From positions 1 to 64,000 of the forward strand of contig JAFQAQ010000015.1 in the NCBI GenBank assembly GCA_017399945.1: a stretch of 64,000 nt of DNA, read 5' to 3'. How positions within the stretch are numbered: the first letter of the stretch is position 1; every line of letters starts with the position of its first letter. The translations under genes and the position numbers were made by a program. The DNA is from Clostridia bacterium. Its GTDB lineage: Bacteria > Bacillota > Clostridia > Christensenellales > Borkfalkiaceae. This document shows, piece after piece, positions 44,720 through 54,101 of this stretch. Under the pieces are notes generated by a model, which was given only the letters and a program-made list of their open reading frames with translations, searched no databases and was not told where the DNA came from.

Positions 44720-45597
44720 TAATATTTTCTCTCTAAAAATTTTTTTGCAAATTGCAATAAGAAATCACAATTTTCTATCCCGTCAAGAGCTTGAATAGTT
44801 AAATCGTAATGTTCTTTTGCTAGTTTTTTCGCACCATCTAAACCAAATAATTTTACCGACGTGCATTTGTTTGTTTGCTCATCTTTATTAGGTGTTTTAC
44901 CTAGGGTTTGAAGTGAGCTAGTAACGTCAAGAATATCGTCGATAATCTGAAAGGTGTAACCAAAATTTTCACCGAATGATTTTAGTTTATCGTAATATTT
45001 TCCCCCTGAAATAATCGATGGTATTAACAACGGCGCAGTTAATAGCTTACAAGTTTTGTTTAGATATACAGAATATAAAAATTCTTTGCCTGCTTGTGTG
45101 TTGTTTGAATTATTGTTTAGGTCTAAAACTTGACCACCTATCATTCCCGAAAATCCAGCATATTCAAATAAAAGTTTTGTTGCTTTTACGTCATTTAAGC
45201 CAAAATCTTGTTTAGATAGACAAATTTCCATTGCAAGATTAAGTAATGCATCCCCCGCCAATATTCCAATATCTTCTCCAAACTTCTTGTGGGTTGATAG
45301 TTGACCTCTACGAAAATCGTCGTTATCCATAGCAGGAAGATCGTCATGCACCAACGAATATGAATGAATAAATTCAATTGCTAGCGCATAATTAATTAGT
45401 TTTATAGGTTCAACGCCACAAATTTCAGCAGAAGCAAACAAAAGAGTTGGTCTTACTCTTTTTCCACCGTTTTTAACTGAATATTTAATAGAATCTACTA
45501 ATAATTGTGGAGCCTCTTTATCGAGCGTTGTTAAAAAATTATCTAAATACAAATTAAACGACTCAACGTAATTATTAAATTTGTTATCAAAATTCAT
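44719..45597 (-). CDS. ispA: farnesyl diphosphate synthase-type polyprenyl synthetase
   Basis: A 292-residue trans-prenyltransferase. The first aspartate-rich motif is DDLPAMDND, the second DDILD in QIIDDILDVTSS, with GGKRVRP near the N-terminus. It makes farnesyl or geranylgeranyl diphosphate for undecaprenol and quinones. It overlaps folD by 11 nt. The xseA-xseB genes that normally separate folD and ispA are missing. Confidence 0.93.
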   Translation of the reverse strand: MNFDNKFNNYVESFNLYLDNFLTTLDKEAPQLLVDSIKYSVKNGGKRVRPTLLFASAEICGVEPIKLINYALAIEFIHSYSLVHDDLPAMDNDDFRRGQLSTHKKFGEDIGILAGDALLNLAMEICLSKQDFGLNDVKATKLLFEYAGFSGMIGGQVLDLNNNSNNTQAGKEFLYSVYLNKTCKLLTAPLLIPSIISGGKYYDKLKSFGENFGYTFQIIDDILDVTSSLQTLGKTPNKDEQTNKCTSVKLFGLDGAKKLAKEHYDLTIQALDGIENCDFLLQFAKKFLERKY

Positions 45598-46441
45598 TTT
45601 GACGCCTCAATGCGCAGTTATAGGTATTATACATTAACATTGCTATAGTCATCGGACCTACTCCACCTGGAACGGGAGTGATATATGAAGCAATTTCTTT
45701 AACGTTATCAAAATCAACGTCTCCTACAAGACCATTTTCCGTACGATTAATACCAACGTCAATTACTATAGCCCCTTCCTTAACCATATCGGCAGTAATA
45801 AATTTTGGTTTACCAATAGCAGCTACTAATATATCGGCATTTTTACAAATGGTTTTAAGATCATTTGTTTTGCTATGGCAAACCGTAACCGTGCAGTCAG
45901 CATTAAGTAAAAGCATTGACATAGGTTTTCCAACTATATTACTCCTACCAACAACAACAGCATTTTTGCCTTTAATAGAAACACCCGTTTCTTCAAGCAT
46001 TTTCATAACACCAAACGGAGTGCAAGCAACCGTAGAAGGTTTATTCATCGAAAGATTACCTAAATTTTCGGCTAAAAATCCGTCTACGTCTTTATTTGCA
46101 GGTATTAACCTAAGTATTGCTTCTTCATCTATACCCTTTGGTAATGGCAATTGAACCAATATTCCGTCAACGGAAGTGTCAACGGCAAGTGCTTTAACAC
46201 AGTCTGAAACTTGTTCAAAGCTTGATTCTTTTGGTAATGAAAAAGATAGAGATTGGATTCCAACGAATTCACAAGCTTTTATTTTGTTTTTTACGTAAAC
46301 TTGCGACGCGGGATCATCTCCAACTAACACAACTGCTAACTTAATCTGTCTATTATATTTATTATAAAATTCAGCAACTTTGTCTTTAATTTGATTTTTA
46401 ATTTTAGAAGAAATTATTTTTCCATCGATAATATTAGCCAT
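45587..46441 (-). CDS. folD: bifunctional methylene-THF dehydrogenase / cyclohydrolase FolD
   Basis: A 284-residue enzyme of one-carbon metabolism. Conserved: YVKNKIKACEFVGI, QLPLPKGIDE, DVDGF, GRSNIVGKPM and TPVPGGVGPMTIAML. The ATG at 46441 has GGAG upstream; the frame stays open 31 codons further into nusB, but that extension has no homology. It is 1 nt from the nusB stop. Confidence 0.95.
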   Translation of the reverse strand: MANIIDGKIISSKIKNQIKDKVAEFYNKYNRQIKLAVVLVGDDPASQVYVKNKIKACEFVGIQSLSFSLPKESSFEQVSDCVKALAVDTSVDGILVQLPLPKGIDEEAILRLIPANKDVDGFLAENLGNLSMNKPSTVACTPFGVMKMLEETGVSIKGKNAVVVGRSNIVGKPMSMLLLNADCTVTVCHSKTNDLKTICKNADILVAAIGKPKFITADMVKEGAIVIDVGINRTENGLVGDVDFDNVKEIASYITPVPGGVGPMTIAMLMYNTYNCALRRQNEF

Positions 46442-46442
46442 T

Positions 46443-46826
46443 TTATTCTCCAATATATTTAGCAAGAACCCCATTAACAAAATCTGGGCTGTTTTCAGTA
46501 GAATACTTTGCAGAAAGTTTAACCGCTTCGTCAATAATTACAATTTTTGGAGTATCTTTAAAATTATCAAATTCAGCCATGCCTATAAGCAAAGCGCATC
46601 TATCCGCCTTATAAACCCTATCAAATTTATAGCCTATTGATAAATTAGAAATAGTTAGATAGTACTTATCTTGTTCCTTTTCTACAAAATCTTTTAATTG
46701 AGTAGCAAAAATCTTATCTTCGGTATTTAAATCTTTTATTAAGACGTCAAAAAGCCCTTCATCGTCAGGATTGAAGAGCTTTGAATATATAAACTTAAAA
46801 ACAGCTTCCCTAGCAAGAGATCTCAT
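46443..46826 (-). CDS. nusB: transcription antitermination factor NusB
   Basis: A 127-residue helical RNA-binding protein that acts with NusE on rRNA transcription. MRSLAREAVFKFIYS, RCALLIGMAEF and IIDEAVKLSAKYSTENSPDFVNGVL are typical. It lies between the Asp23 gene and folD, the standard order in Bacillus and Clostridium. Confidence 0.95.
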   Translation of the reverse strand: MRSLAREAVFKFIYSKLFNPDDEGLFDVLIKDLNTEDKIFATQLKDFVEKEQDKYYLTISNLSIGYKFDRVYKADRCALLIGMAEFDNFKDTPKIVIIDEAVKLSAKYSTENSPDFVNGVLAKYIGE

Positions 46827-46840
46827 AGTACACCCAACAG

Positions 46841-47245
46841 TTAAATTTTATCATCAGTTTCTTCAAAGGAATCGTCTTGGTCCAATTTTTCTTCATGTTT
46901 GTCTTCCATGTCTTCAAAGATAACACCTAAAACTAATACGTTAACGCTTTGAATATGGTATTCGGTCATAGATTCAACGCTGTGTCTAACCGCTTCTTGA
47001 ATTCTAAATACCGTTTCGGATACACGTTGCGAAAAATGAACTTTTACACAAATATCCACGTCAATACCCTTTTTATCAAAGAAAACAGTTACTGCCGCAT
47101 TAGTGTTTTCTGAGTTGGACTTATGATAAAGTTCTACGTAAGGTAATTCCGACACTGCTAAGGTGACGATATTATGAACTATAGCATCACCAAAAACAAT
47201 TTTACCTTCGTTTTTTTCTCTTAGCATCTTTTTGAAACGAGCCAT
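46841..47245 (-). CDS. Asp23/Gls24 family protein (YqhY-like)
   Basis: A 134-residue protein with an Asp23 domain: GKIVFGDAIVHNIVTLAVSELPYV, then VDICVKVHFSQRVSETVFRIQEAVRHSVESMTEY and VNVLVLGV. The acidic tail is EDKHEEKLDQDDSFEE. YqhY homologues next to nusB influence lipid synthesis in Bacillus; the mechanism is unclear. It follows spoIIIAH after 63 nt. Confidence 0.9.
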   Translation of the reverse strand: MARFKKMLREKNEGKIVFGDAIVHNIVTLAVSELPYVELYHKSNSENTNAAVTVFFDKKGIDVDICVKVHFSQRVSETVFRIQEAVRHSVESMTEYHIQSVNVLVLGVIFEDMEDKHEEKLDQDDSFEETDDKI

Positions 47246-47308
47246 ACAAATCCTCTTGAAACTTTTTTCTTTATTGTATCACAATTTCAAAGATTTGCAT
47301 AGTCTTTT

Positions 47309-47788
47309 TTAAGAAATAGGAATAATTTTTACGTTTTCAGGTGACGCAACGTTTTCTTCTTGTATAATCGAATAAATTTTGATTGCATCTTCCGTTGTGA
47401 GGTTTGCTGATTTTGTTATTACGTTAACGTTTCCCGAGTCTAAACCAATCACAACTACCGCATCTTCAAAACCATATGCTTTAATTAGGCTTTCTAGCAA
47501 TAATTCTGTTTCGGTAATTTTTGTTAATTCGGTTTTCATTGATAGTGCTTGATTTCTTTCAACGCTTCCTTCACTAGAACTAGCAATTATATTATCTAAT
47601 TGTAATAGTTCTTCGTTTCTTGTATTTAGCCTTTCCGACCTGTATTGTGCAAAATAATTTGCCGAGGTAACGGTTGCAACTGCATCTTGATCGTATACGT
47701 TAGACGTAAATACAAAGTTAAATACAGCAGTTACAGCCAGTAATGCTATCATACACGATAATACTATTATTTTTTTCTTGTTACCCAT
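47309..47788 (-). CDS. spoIIIAH: stage III sporulation protein AH
   Basis: A 159-residue mother-cell protein with one N-terminal membrane helix (about 6-26). Its C-terminal ring-building domain (ETELLLESLIKAYGFEDAVVVI) reaches into the intermembrane space, where it meets SpoIIQ. It is shorter than the about 218-residue Bacillus protein, mainly in the linker. It is the last gene of the spoIIIA operon. Confidence 0.92.
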   Translation of the reverse strand: MGNKKKIIVLSCMIALLAVTAVFNFVFTSNVYDQDAVATVTSANYFAQYRSERLNTRNEELLQLDNIIASSSEGSVERNQALSMKTELTKITETELLLESLIKAYGFEDAVVVIGLDSGNVNVITKSANLTTEDAIKIYSIIQEENVASPENVKIIPIS

Positions 47789-47800
47789 TTTAGTCCCCCT

Positions 47801-48316
47801 TTACATAGATAATATTTCTATTTGATTTATATCAATATCCAATAAGGATATAGTTGCTTGTTGAATTTTGCTCATAGTAAAAATATTTTCAGCACCTTCT
47901 GCAACGATTAAAACACCTTTTATCTTAGGAAATAGTTCCTTAACGACCACAGTTTTACCATTAACAGTAATTGGTGTTTCAATTGTTTCTTTTCCTGATT
48001 GAGTTTCGTTAATCGTAATTTTTGAAGCTAAAACAGTTTCCATGCCAGAGTCTATTGTAATAACAACAGAAACTTTACCTACTCCCTTAACTTTTGACAA
48101 CGTTTTCTCTAATTTTGCTTGCAAATTATTAACGTAAGTATTCACAACGTCAACATTCTCTTGATTTGTTTCAACATCCCTAAAGCTTGTCAGTGTAAGA
48201 GATAAACATATAATAATAGCTATTACAATAAATATAATTTTTAGTCTTTTACTATTCTTAATTTTATCGAATATATTATTTTCTTTTTGTTTTTCAGCCA
48301 CAACTATATTATCCAT
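47801..48316 (-). CDS. spoIIIAG: stage III sporulation protein AG
   Basis: A 171-residue protein with one membrane helix (about 25-45) and a ring-building domain with the family stretch LEKTLSKVKGVGKVSVVITIDSG. It forms a large ring in the outer forespore membrane. The ATG at 48316 follows GGTGGAT; the frame is open 21 codons further into spoIIIAF but that part is not conserved. Confidence 0.92.
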   Translation of the reverse strand: MDNIVVAEKQKENNIFDKIKNSKRLKIIFIVIAIIICLSLTLTSFRDVETNQENVDVVNTYVNNLQAKLEKTLSKVKGVGKVSVVITIDSGMETVLASKITINETQSGKETIETPITVNGKTVVVKELFPKIKGVLIVAEGAENIFTMSKIQQATISLLDIDINQIEILSM

Positions 48317-48797
48317 TGATATCCACCAAATTTTTTGACAAGTTATAATTGCTAGAAAGAAAACTTTTAATCTCTTCAATAACTACTATATGTTCATTGT
48401 CTTTATAAAATCCGTCAAAATTAATATTTATTTTAATATTTTTTATCAAATATTGAAGATTATCGCTTACGTCGTATATAACGGTTGCTTTCGAAACAAA
48501 CCCATATTTACTCAAAATAAAATCTTCAATATCTTTTTCAATTAATCTAGATTTTTTATCAAAAGTATAATCTAAATAATCGTAATTATAATCATTGAAT
48601 ACTTGGCTATTAAAAGTGTCATATTCATAATCTATAAATAAATTATTCAAACTTAAAAACGGATTTAAAAAGGTAACCACGATTATAATCGAAAAGATTC
48701 CTTTAACTAACTTACCCGTTTGTTTATCTGGAAAAATTAAAGATATTATAGTAACCACGATTACTAACGCAATAATTTGCTTTAACCAAACGTTCAT
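48309..48797 (-). CDS. spoIIIAF: stage III sporulation protein AF
   Basis: A 162-residue protein with two N-terminal membrane helices (MNVWLKQIIALVIVVTIISLIFP, then GIFSIIIVVTFLNPFLSL) and a soluble ring-type domain. The ATG at 48797 just after the spoIIIAE stop is chosen; the 39 upstream codons lie inside spoIIIAE. It overlaps spoIIIAG by 8 nt. Confidence 0.9.
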   Translation of the reverse strand: MNVWLKQIIALVIVVTIISLIFPDKQTGKLVKGIFSIIIVVTFLNPFLSLNNLFIDYEYDTFNSQVFNDYNYDYLDYTFDKKSRLIEKDIEDFILSKYGFVSKATVIYDVSDNLQYLIKNIKININFDGFYKDNEHIVVIEEIKSFLSSNYNLSKNLVDING

Positions 48798-48799
48798 TT

Positions 48800-49957
48800 T
48801 TATAAAAAAGCATTTGCCGATAATATCATAAGTAAAAACGTAGTAAAACTCATCACACAAACAAGAATCGTAACTACGTTTAATAGACTTATACCGTTTG
48901 CCGTCATCGTACATAAATCTGAAATTTTATCACACTTAATCGTTTGGGATATTCCAGCTATAAGTTTTAAAACAAGCGTATAAATTACACAAGAAATTAT
49001 TGGAGAAATAGCAATAATAAACATTATAATAATTGCACAATACCCTAATGAGTTTTTAATTAGAACGCTTCCAGCAATAAAAAAATCAAAACCGTTTTTT
49101 AAGAATCCTCCAACAATAGGAATAGAATTAGATATTAATTTTGCAGCTTTTAAACTTATTCCATCGTGAACTGAGCTTGCTATTCCTTGGGTTGTCATAA
49201 AAATGCCGTATATAGAAATTACTAACCCAACTATCCATTTAAAAATAGACTTAGCAAAATCAATAATCTTATTGAATTTCATAGAATAAGAAATTGAAGA
49301 AATAACACTTAAAACAACTATAAATATAACTATGGGAAACAAGATATTAATGGATGTATTTACTACTAAGTTTGAAAACATTAATACCGTTGGTTTATAT
49401 ACAGAAGCCGACACAGTACTACCAGATGCAATCATTAACGATAGTATTATGGGTGACATAATCATATTTAGTTTAGATAGGTTTTCTATGGTATTTTTTG
49501 AGTTTTCATATAGAATAGATAATTGAACTGTTAATATAAGAACAACTACCAATAAACAACTAAAATCTACAACGGCACTAACCGATTCGTTTGTTAGTTT
49601 TCCCTTCATATTTTGTAACAATACGCACAACAACGATACGGCAATAATACTTAATAATGAAGGGATAACTGTTTTTAAGTTATCAATTACTTTATTTAAT
49701 ATAAATTCCATAATATAGTTATCATTAGCCTTAAAATCCCCTGACAAAACAGATGTTATAAAATTTTTAACGTCAAAATCTATATCATTATTTTTTAAAC
49801 TATCATAAAACTCTTCAAGTTCGCTTATATCGATTCGTTCTAATTGCTCGTTAACACTCTCCTCTAAACTTTCCGCCCTAACCTTATAGGTATTAGGACA
49901 TAGAGCAAGGACTGTTATTATGATAATAAAAATTATTAAAACTCTATTTGTTTTCAC
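48800..49957 (-). CDS. spoIIIAE: stage III sporulation protein AE
   Basis: A 385-residue polytopic membrane protein with an N-terminal signal-like helix and about eight membrane segments. Conserved stretches are LSKLNMIMSPIILSLMIASGSTVSASVYKP and SIPIVGGFLKNGFDFF. It is part of the SpoIIIA-SpoIIQ feeding channel. It overlaps spoIIIAD by 4 nt. Confidence 0.94.
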   Translation of the reverse strand: MKTNRVLIIFIIIITVLALCPNTYKVRAESLEESVNEQLERIDISELEEFYDSLKNNDIDFDVKNFITSVLSGDFKANDNYIMEFILNKVIDNLKTVIPSLLSIIAVSLLCVLLQNMKGKLTNESVSAVVDFSCLLVVVLILTVQLSILYENSKNTIENLSKLNMIMSPIILSLMIASGSTVSASVYKPTVLMFSNLVVNTSINILFPIVIFIVVLSVISSISYSMKFNKIIDFAKSIFKWIVGLVISIYGIFMTTQGIASSVHDGISLKAAKLISNSIPIVGGFLKNGFDFFIAGSVLIKNSLGYCAIIIMFIIAISPIISCVIYTLVLKLIAGISQTIKCDKISDLCTMTANGISLLNVVTILVCVMSFTTFLLMILSANAFL

Positions 49958-50334
49958 GTCAATAATCCATATAATGTTGATAATACCGAATAAAAAATTG
50001 GCAATGAAACAGATATTATTATGGCCTTTCCTACAAATACCATTTTATCAGATAGATTTTTAAGCCCCATATCTTCAACAGTTCCTGCTCCAAACTCCAC
50101 TAGATAACCAATTGCGGTAATTTTTAATAAGATTCCGTATGTATTTTTATCAATCCCCGATAATTCTACGAGTTCATTTAATAGTTCAAAAGTATTATAT
50201 AGATATTCTAATCCAATTGAAACTATTATTATACCACTTGCAATAAGCGCAAGTGAATACATGTCAGAATTAATTGATTTTAAGTAGATTATCAATAATG
50301 AACAAATTAATGCAACAGATACTAGCTTGACCAT
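49954..50334 (-). CDS. spoIIIAD: stage III sporulation protein AD
   Basis: A 126-residue membrane protein with four hydrophobic segments, matching SpoIIIAD in length and in GIDKNTYGILLKITAIGYLVEFGAGTVEDMG. It overlaps spoIIIAC by one base and spoIIIAE by four, consistent with tight co-translation. Confidence 0.93.
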   Translation of the reverse strand: MVKLVSVALICSLLIIYLKSINSDMYSLALIASGIIIVSIGLEYLYNTFELLNELVELSGIDKNTYGILLKITAIGYLVEFGAGTVEDMGLKNLSDKMVFVGKAIIISVSLPIFYSVLSTLYGLLT

Positions 50335-50531
50335 TAATACAAATAAAACATGTTTTTAATAGATTCAAACAAATCGCTTATCATACCAATTACAATAGTT
50401 AAAACTATTATAAGACCTGCAATAGAAACCATAGTTGCTATATCGTCTCTGTCGGTTTTCTTTAATACTTGCGTAATAATAGCCACTAACAAACCAATTG
50501 CCGCTATTTTAAATATAACTTCTACGTTCAT
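50334..50531 (-). CDS. spoIIIAC: stage III sporulation protein AC
   Basis: A 65-residue two-helix membrane protein with the family pattern MNVEVIFKIAAIGLLVAII and LKKTDRDDIATMVSIAGLII. It is the smallest subunit of the spoIIIA channel operon. Confidence 0.93.
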   Translation of the reverse strand: MNVEVIFKIAAIGLLVAIITQVLKKTDRDDIATMVSIAGLIIVLTIVIGMISDLFESIKNMFYLY

Positions 50532-50992
50532 AACAATAATACTAAGACCACTAATCCAAATAAAAAACCTAATTTTACGTATAATTGCTTATACTTTTTT
50601 TCATCTTCTTCACTTTTTTTAAGTTTTTGAGAAATTTCTCCTTCTACGTATATAAGATAATTAAGTTGAGACTCCCTATCGGTTTTACCAATTGAATTAA
50701 CGTAGTTATACATAAACTCGTTTTCATCATTATTAAGATACTTTATTACGTAACCAACGTGTTTTTTATCATTAATAATTAGTAAAAATAATCTAATAAA
50801 GTCGCCCTTATTTAAGAAAGATTCAATAGTTTTGTTTATAGAATCCAATGTGAATCTTACGTTATTTTTTAATGACGAATTAAATTGAAAAAAATCTTTA
50901 TAATATTTCTTTCTAAGCGTATACTTTAAAGAAGCCCTGTATCCTACGTAAGTACTAATTATTAAGAAAAGTATACCTATAAATATTTTCAT
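50528..50992 (-). CDS. spoIIIAB: stage III sporulation protein AB
   Basis: A 154-residue protein with membrane helices at both ends (about 3-20 and 138-154) and a helical middle, resembling the GspF-type fold of SpoIIIAB. It overlaps spoIIIAA and spoIIIAC by 4 nt each. Sequence conservation is low, and position in the operon supports the call. Confidence 0.88.
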   Translation of the reverse strand: MKIFIGILFLIISTYVGYRASLKYTLRKKYYKDFFQFNSSLKNNVRFTLDSINKTIESFLNKGDFIRLFLLIINDKKHVGYVIKYLNNDENEFMYNYVNSIGKTDRESQLNYLIYVEGEISQKLKKSEEDEKKYKQLYVKLGFLFGLVVLVLLL

Positions 50993-51837
50993 ATTCTATT
51001 AAAATTTTTATCGTATACGTGTTTTAATTTGCCCGGAACGCCATTACTATTTAACAAAAAATACAAATCAAAAACTCCACCATGTTTACTGCACGAATTT
51101 TTAACGTCTTCAATACAACCACCATGACACGTTGCTATTACTTTCACGCCTGTTTTACAAGCGGTTTCAATATACTTCCAATCGTCTTCTCCAACCAATT
51201 CATCAGTAATAACAACGTCTGGTCGCATACTTCTAATGCAATTATTAAACGAATAATTTTTCGAGCCATTTTTTATAACGTCAACGTTTATGCCAAATAC
51301 GTCTAATTCCGACCTTTCATCAATTACTAAAATAGAATATTTGTTATCGTTATTAAAATTACGAATTAAATCCTTTAATATCGTTGTCTTTCCATATCCA
51401 GGAGGAGAAATTATCAGTGAATTTTTTATAATTCCGTTATTAATTTTAGAATAGATATAATTAGAACACCCTACAATATTACGAGGAATTCTTACGTTTA
51501 ATGAAGATATATTTTTAATTGTAATAACTCTTCCGTTTTCTTCTACACATTCACCGCACAAGCCAATTCTTACACCATTTTTCCAAGTTAAATAACCATT
51601 TTTTAGTTTATCATTATAAGCATATAATGAGTTTTCGGTTAAATTACATATAATATCAGCTATATCGTTTTCAGTAACAGTAAATTTATTTCCATCTAAA
51701 TCTTTTAGTACTATTCTAATATTATCCCCTAGAAGAATAATTGGATAATTAACCCTAACTCGAATTTCAAATATCTTGTCCAAACTTATATTATTGAAAA
51801 TTTCAATTATTCTTTTTGGAAAAAATTCTAAATTCAT
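50989..51837 (-). CDS. spoIIIAA: stage III sporulation protein AA (ATPase)
   Basis: A 282-residue secretion-type ATPase. Walker A is PPGYGKTTILKDLIR; further motifs are VIDERSEL, RSMRPDVVITDE (Walker B) and CHGG. It is thought to drive or gate the SpoIIIA-Q complex. It opens the eight-gene operon spoIIIAA-AH. The expected sigma-E promoter was not identified, and no ribosome site precedes ATG (TATTATAGT directly upstream). Confidence 0.95.
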   Translation of the reverse strand: MNLEFFPKRIIEIFNNISLDKIFEIRVRVNYPIILLGDNIRIVLKDLDGNKFTVTENDIADIICNLTENSLYAYNDKLKNGYLTWKNGVRIGLCGECVEENGRVITIKNISSLNVRIPRNIVGCSNYIYSKINNGIIKNSLIISPPGYGKTTILKDLIRNFNNDNKYSILVIDERSELDVFGINVDVIKNGSKNYSFNNCIRSMRPDVVITDELVGEDDWKYIETACKTGVKVIATCHGGCIEDVKNSCSKHGGVFDLYFLLNSNGVPGKLKHVYDKNFNRI

Positions 51838-51892
51838 ACTATAATATATTAACTAAATGTATTAATTAGAACGTTAATAAAAAATTATAAAT

Positions 51893-51924
51893 AAAAAAGG
51901 CTTTATCGATTGATAAAGCCTTTA
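51893..51924 (-). terminator. terminator of the ispH/S1 unit
   Basis: Minus strand: AAAGGCTTTATC/GATAAAGCCTTT hairpin with a 4-nt loop followed by TTTT. It separates ispH/S1 from the spoIIIA operon. Confidence 0.88.
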
Positions 51925-51938
51925 ATTATTATTAAATA

Positions 51939-54101
51939 TTAGTTTTCAGAGTTGCCAAGCATCTCAGCAATGGATACACCACTTTGGTTGTCGTCTTTCC
52001 ATTCGCGAAGTTCGTTTTCAGCACTATCGTCATCTTTGGGTGCGCGTTTTTTGCCTTTGCCTTTTCCTTCTTCTGCCTCGTCTTTAGGTTGTTCAATTTC
52101 AGGAAGCAAAGCCTTTATAGAAAGAGTCATCTTTTCTTTTTCAAGATTAATATCTAAAATTTTAGCTTCAACTTCTTGACCTACTTGTAAAGCAGAAATA
52201 GGATTTTCCAACCATTGATTTGAAATTTGTGAAACGTGAACTAGACCATCAACACCTTTTTCAACCTCAACAAAGGCACCAAAATCAACCAATCTTACAA
52301 CTTTGCCCTTAACTACGTCGCCAACAGCATATTTTTCAGGAACAGATTCCCAAGGTTTGGGTTGTAATTGTTTATATCCTAATGAAACTCTTTTATTTTC
52401 TTGATCGATTTTTAGAATAACGAATTGATCTTGCTTACCAATTTCAAGAACCTCAGCACAATCACGGCAATTGGTCCAAGACAAATCGGAAATATGTGCT
52501 AAACAGTCAAAGCCGTTAACGTCAATAAACGCACCGAAATTAACAAATCTAACGGGAGTACCTATTACAACGTCTCCTTCTTGAATAGCACCAAAGAATT
52601 CAGCCTCTTTTTGAGCCTTTATAGCATCTCTTTCAGCTTTTTCTGCTTCAAGAATTACTTTTTGAGATCCAATAATTTGTTTACGGAAACTTCTAGATTC
52701 AATCTTTTCAGCTTTTAATCTTAAAGTTTTACCAACGTATTTGTCTAAATCCTTAACAAAACCAATTTTAATTTGAGATGCAGGAACAAAAACTTCATAT
52801 CTGCCAAATTTACCAGTTAAACCACCTTTATTAGTAGCAACGATTTCAGCTTCAAAAATCTTTCCGTTTCTAATTTCTTCGATTTCAGCTTCTTCAGCTA
52901 AAACTTTTTCCATTGCCTTTTCAGAGAATCTAACTGGTTGCTTACCAACAACCATAACGCGAATGTCTTGACCTATCTTATCGTTATAGTTTTCTTTTTT
53001 ATACTCTCCTAAAATTTCAGAAGCAGGAAGTTCAAAATCCTTTTTAGCATTCTTAATAGAAATAGTTAAACCCGCATCAGTCGCCGACGATATCTTTGCA
53101 ACTATTACTTGATTTAATTTAAAATCTTTGTTAGGTTTAATGCTGTCAAAAGCAGCTTCCATTTCAGATTTAGGTGACTTTTTGGTTTCGCCAACACTAA
53201 CCTTTTCTGCAACGGTTTGTACTGCTTCCTGTTTTTCATCACTAATGGTTTGAGTGGTGATGATTTCTTCTGTAACTTTCTCCATGTTTGAGACTACCTC
53301 CTGGAATTGTTCTATAGGTGTTGATGCACCCAACACAACTCCTATCCTTTTATAATTTTTTATTAACTTATAATCAAACTCAACGGGATTAGTAATTCTA
53401 AACACAGAACTGCAATTAAGTTTACATAATTCATATAGTTCGGTAGTGTTATTACTGTTAGCGCCACCTATAACAAGCATTGCATCACAAGTACGTGAAA
53501 GAATAGCCGTTTCCCTCTGACGTTCGGTAGTAGTATAACAAATTGTTTTGAAAATATCAACTGTTTTTCGGTCGGTAAAGGTAATTTTATTAATTATTTT
53601 ATTAAATTTATCCTGAGAAAAGGTTGTTTGAACAACAACGCAAACTTTATTAGAGTTTATAGCATTAATAACGTCGGGATCTTCGGTAATAATTGCCTTA
53701 TTATCGCACCACCCGTTAATCCCAACAACTTCAGGATGATTTGGTGTTCCAATAATCACTATAACGTAACCTTGTTTAGATTTTTCAGAAACAATTTTTT
53801 GAATATTGCGAACAAACGGACACGTGCAATCAATTATATTAAACCCAAAATCATTTGCTTTATCATAAGTAGCTTTTGGTTCACCGTGTGTTCTAATAAT
53901 TAAATTCCCTTTAGGTAAACTTTCTAATTCTTCGTTTTTTACTATTTTTAAACCATTGTTAATTAACGCCTGATTAACCGACTGATTGTGTATAATTTCA
54001 CCTAAAAGAAAATTATTACCTTCCTTAAAAGATAACGCAGTATCGACAGCACGTTTTACACCAAAACAAAAACCACTATGTTTGCCTTTGTATATTATCA
54101 T
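51939..54101 (-). CDS. ispH: IspH-ribosomal protein S1 fusion
   Basis: A 720-residue two-part protein. Residues 1-about 280 are IspH, the last enzyme of the MEP isoprenoid pathway, with its iron-sulfur cysteines in GFCFGV (C12), DCTCPFV and FKTICYTT. Residues about 320-680 hold four S1 RNA-binding domains of ribosomal protein S1. The acidic/basic tail includes GKGKGKKRAPKDDD. This fusion is well known in Clostridia. An internal ATG at residue 273 has a strong ribosome site (separate entry). It overlaps plsC by 4 nt. Confidence 0.95.
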   Translation of the reverse strand: MIIYKGKHSGFCFGVKRAVDTALSFKEGNNFLLGEIIHNQSVNQALINNGLKIVKNEELESLPKGNLIIRTHGEPKATYDKANDFGFNIIDCTCPFVRNIQKIVSEKSKQGYVIVIIGTPNHPEVVGINGWCDNKAIITEDPDVINAINSNKVCVVVQTTFSQDKFNKIINKITFTDRKTVDIFKTICYTTTERQRETAILSRTCDAMLVIGGANSNNTTELYELCKLNCSSVFRITNPVEFDYKLIKNYKRIGVVLGASTPIEQFQEVVSNMEKVTEEIITTQTISDEKQEAVQTVAEKVSVGETKKSPKSEMEAAFDSIKPNKDFKLNQVIVAKISSATDAGLTISIKNAKKDFELPASEILGEYKKENYNDKIGQDIRVMVVGKQPVRFSEKAMEKVLAEEAEIEEIRNGKIFEAEIVATNKGGLTGKFGRYEVFVPASQIKIGFVKDLDKYVGKTLRLKAEKIESRSFRKQIIGSQKVILEAEKAERDAIKAQKEAEFFGAIQEGDVVIGTPVRFVNFGAFIDVNGFDCLAHISDLSWTNCRDCAEVLEIGKQDQFVILKIDQENKRVSLGYKQLQPKPWESVPEKYAVGDVVKGKVVRLVDFGAFVEVEKGVDGLVHVSQISNQWLENPISALQVGQEVEAKILDINLEKEKMTLSIKALLPEIEQPKDEAEEGKGKGKKRAPKDDDSAENELREWKDDNQSGVSIAEMLGNSEN
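53283..53302 (-). promoter_or_regulatory. internal ribosome binding site and start for a separate S1 protein
   Basis: Within the fusion, AGGAGGT (53302-53296) lies 10 nt before an in-frame ATG (53285-53283), residue 273, at the IspH-S1 junction. It is among the strongest ribosome sites in the window. A 448-residue S1-only protein could start here. Confidence 0.5.

Noticed and set aside
48797..48914. N-terminal extension of spoIIIAF by 39 codons
   Set aside because: The extension lies entirely within spoIIIAE, and family homology starts at the downstream ATG.
53628..53903. Plus-strand 91-codon frame opposite ispH/S1, and similar antisense frames elsewhere
   Set aside because: Asparagine/phenylalanine-rich shadows of conserved minus-strand genes without ribosome sites.
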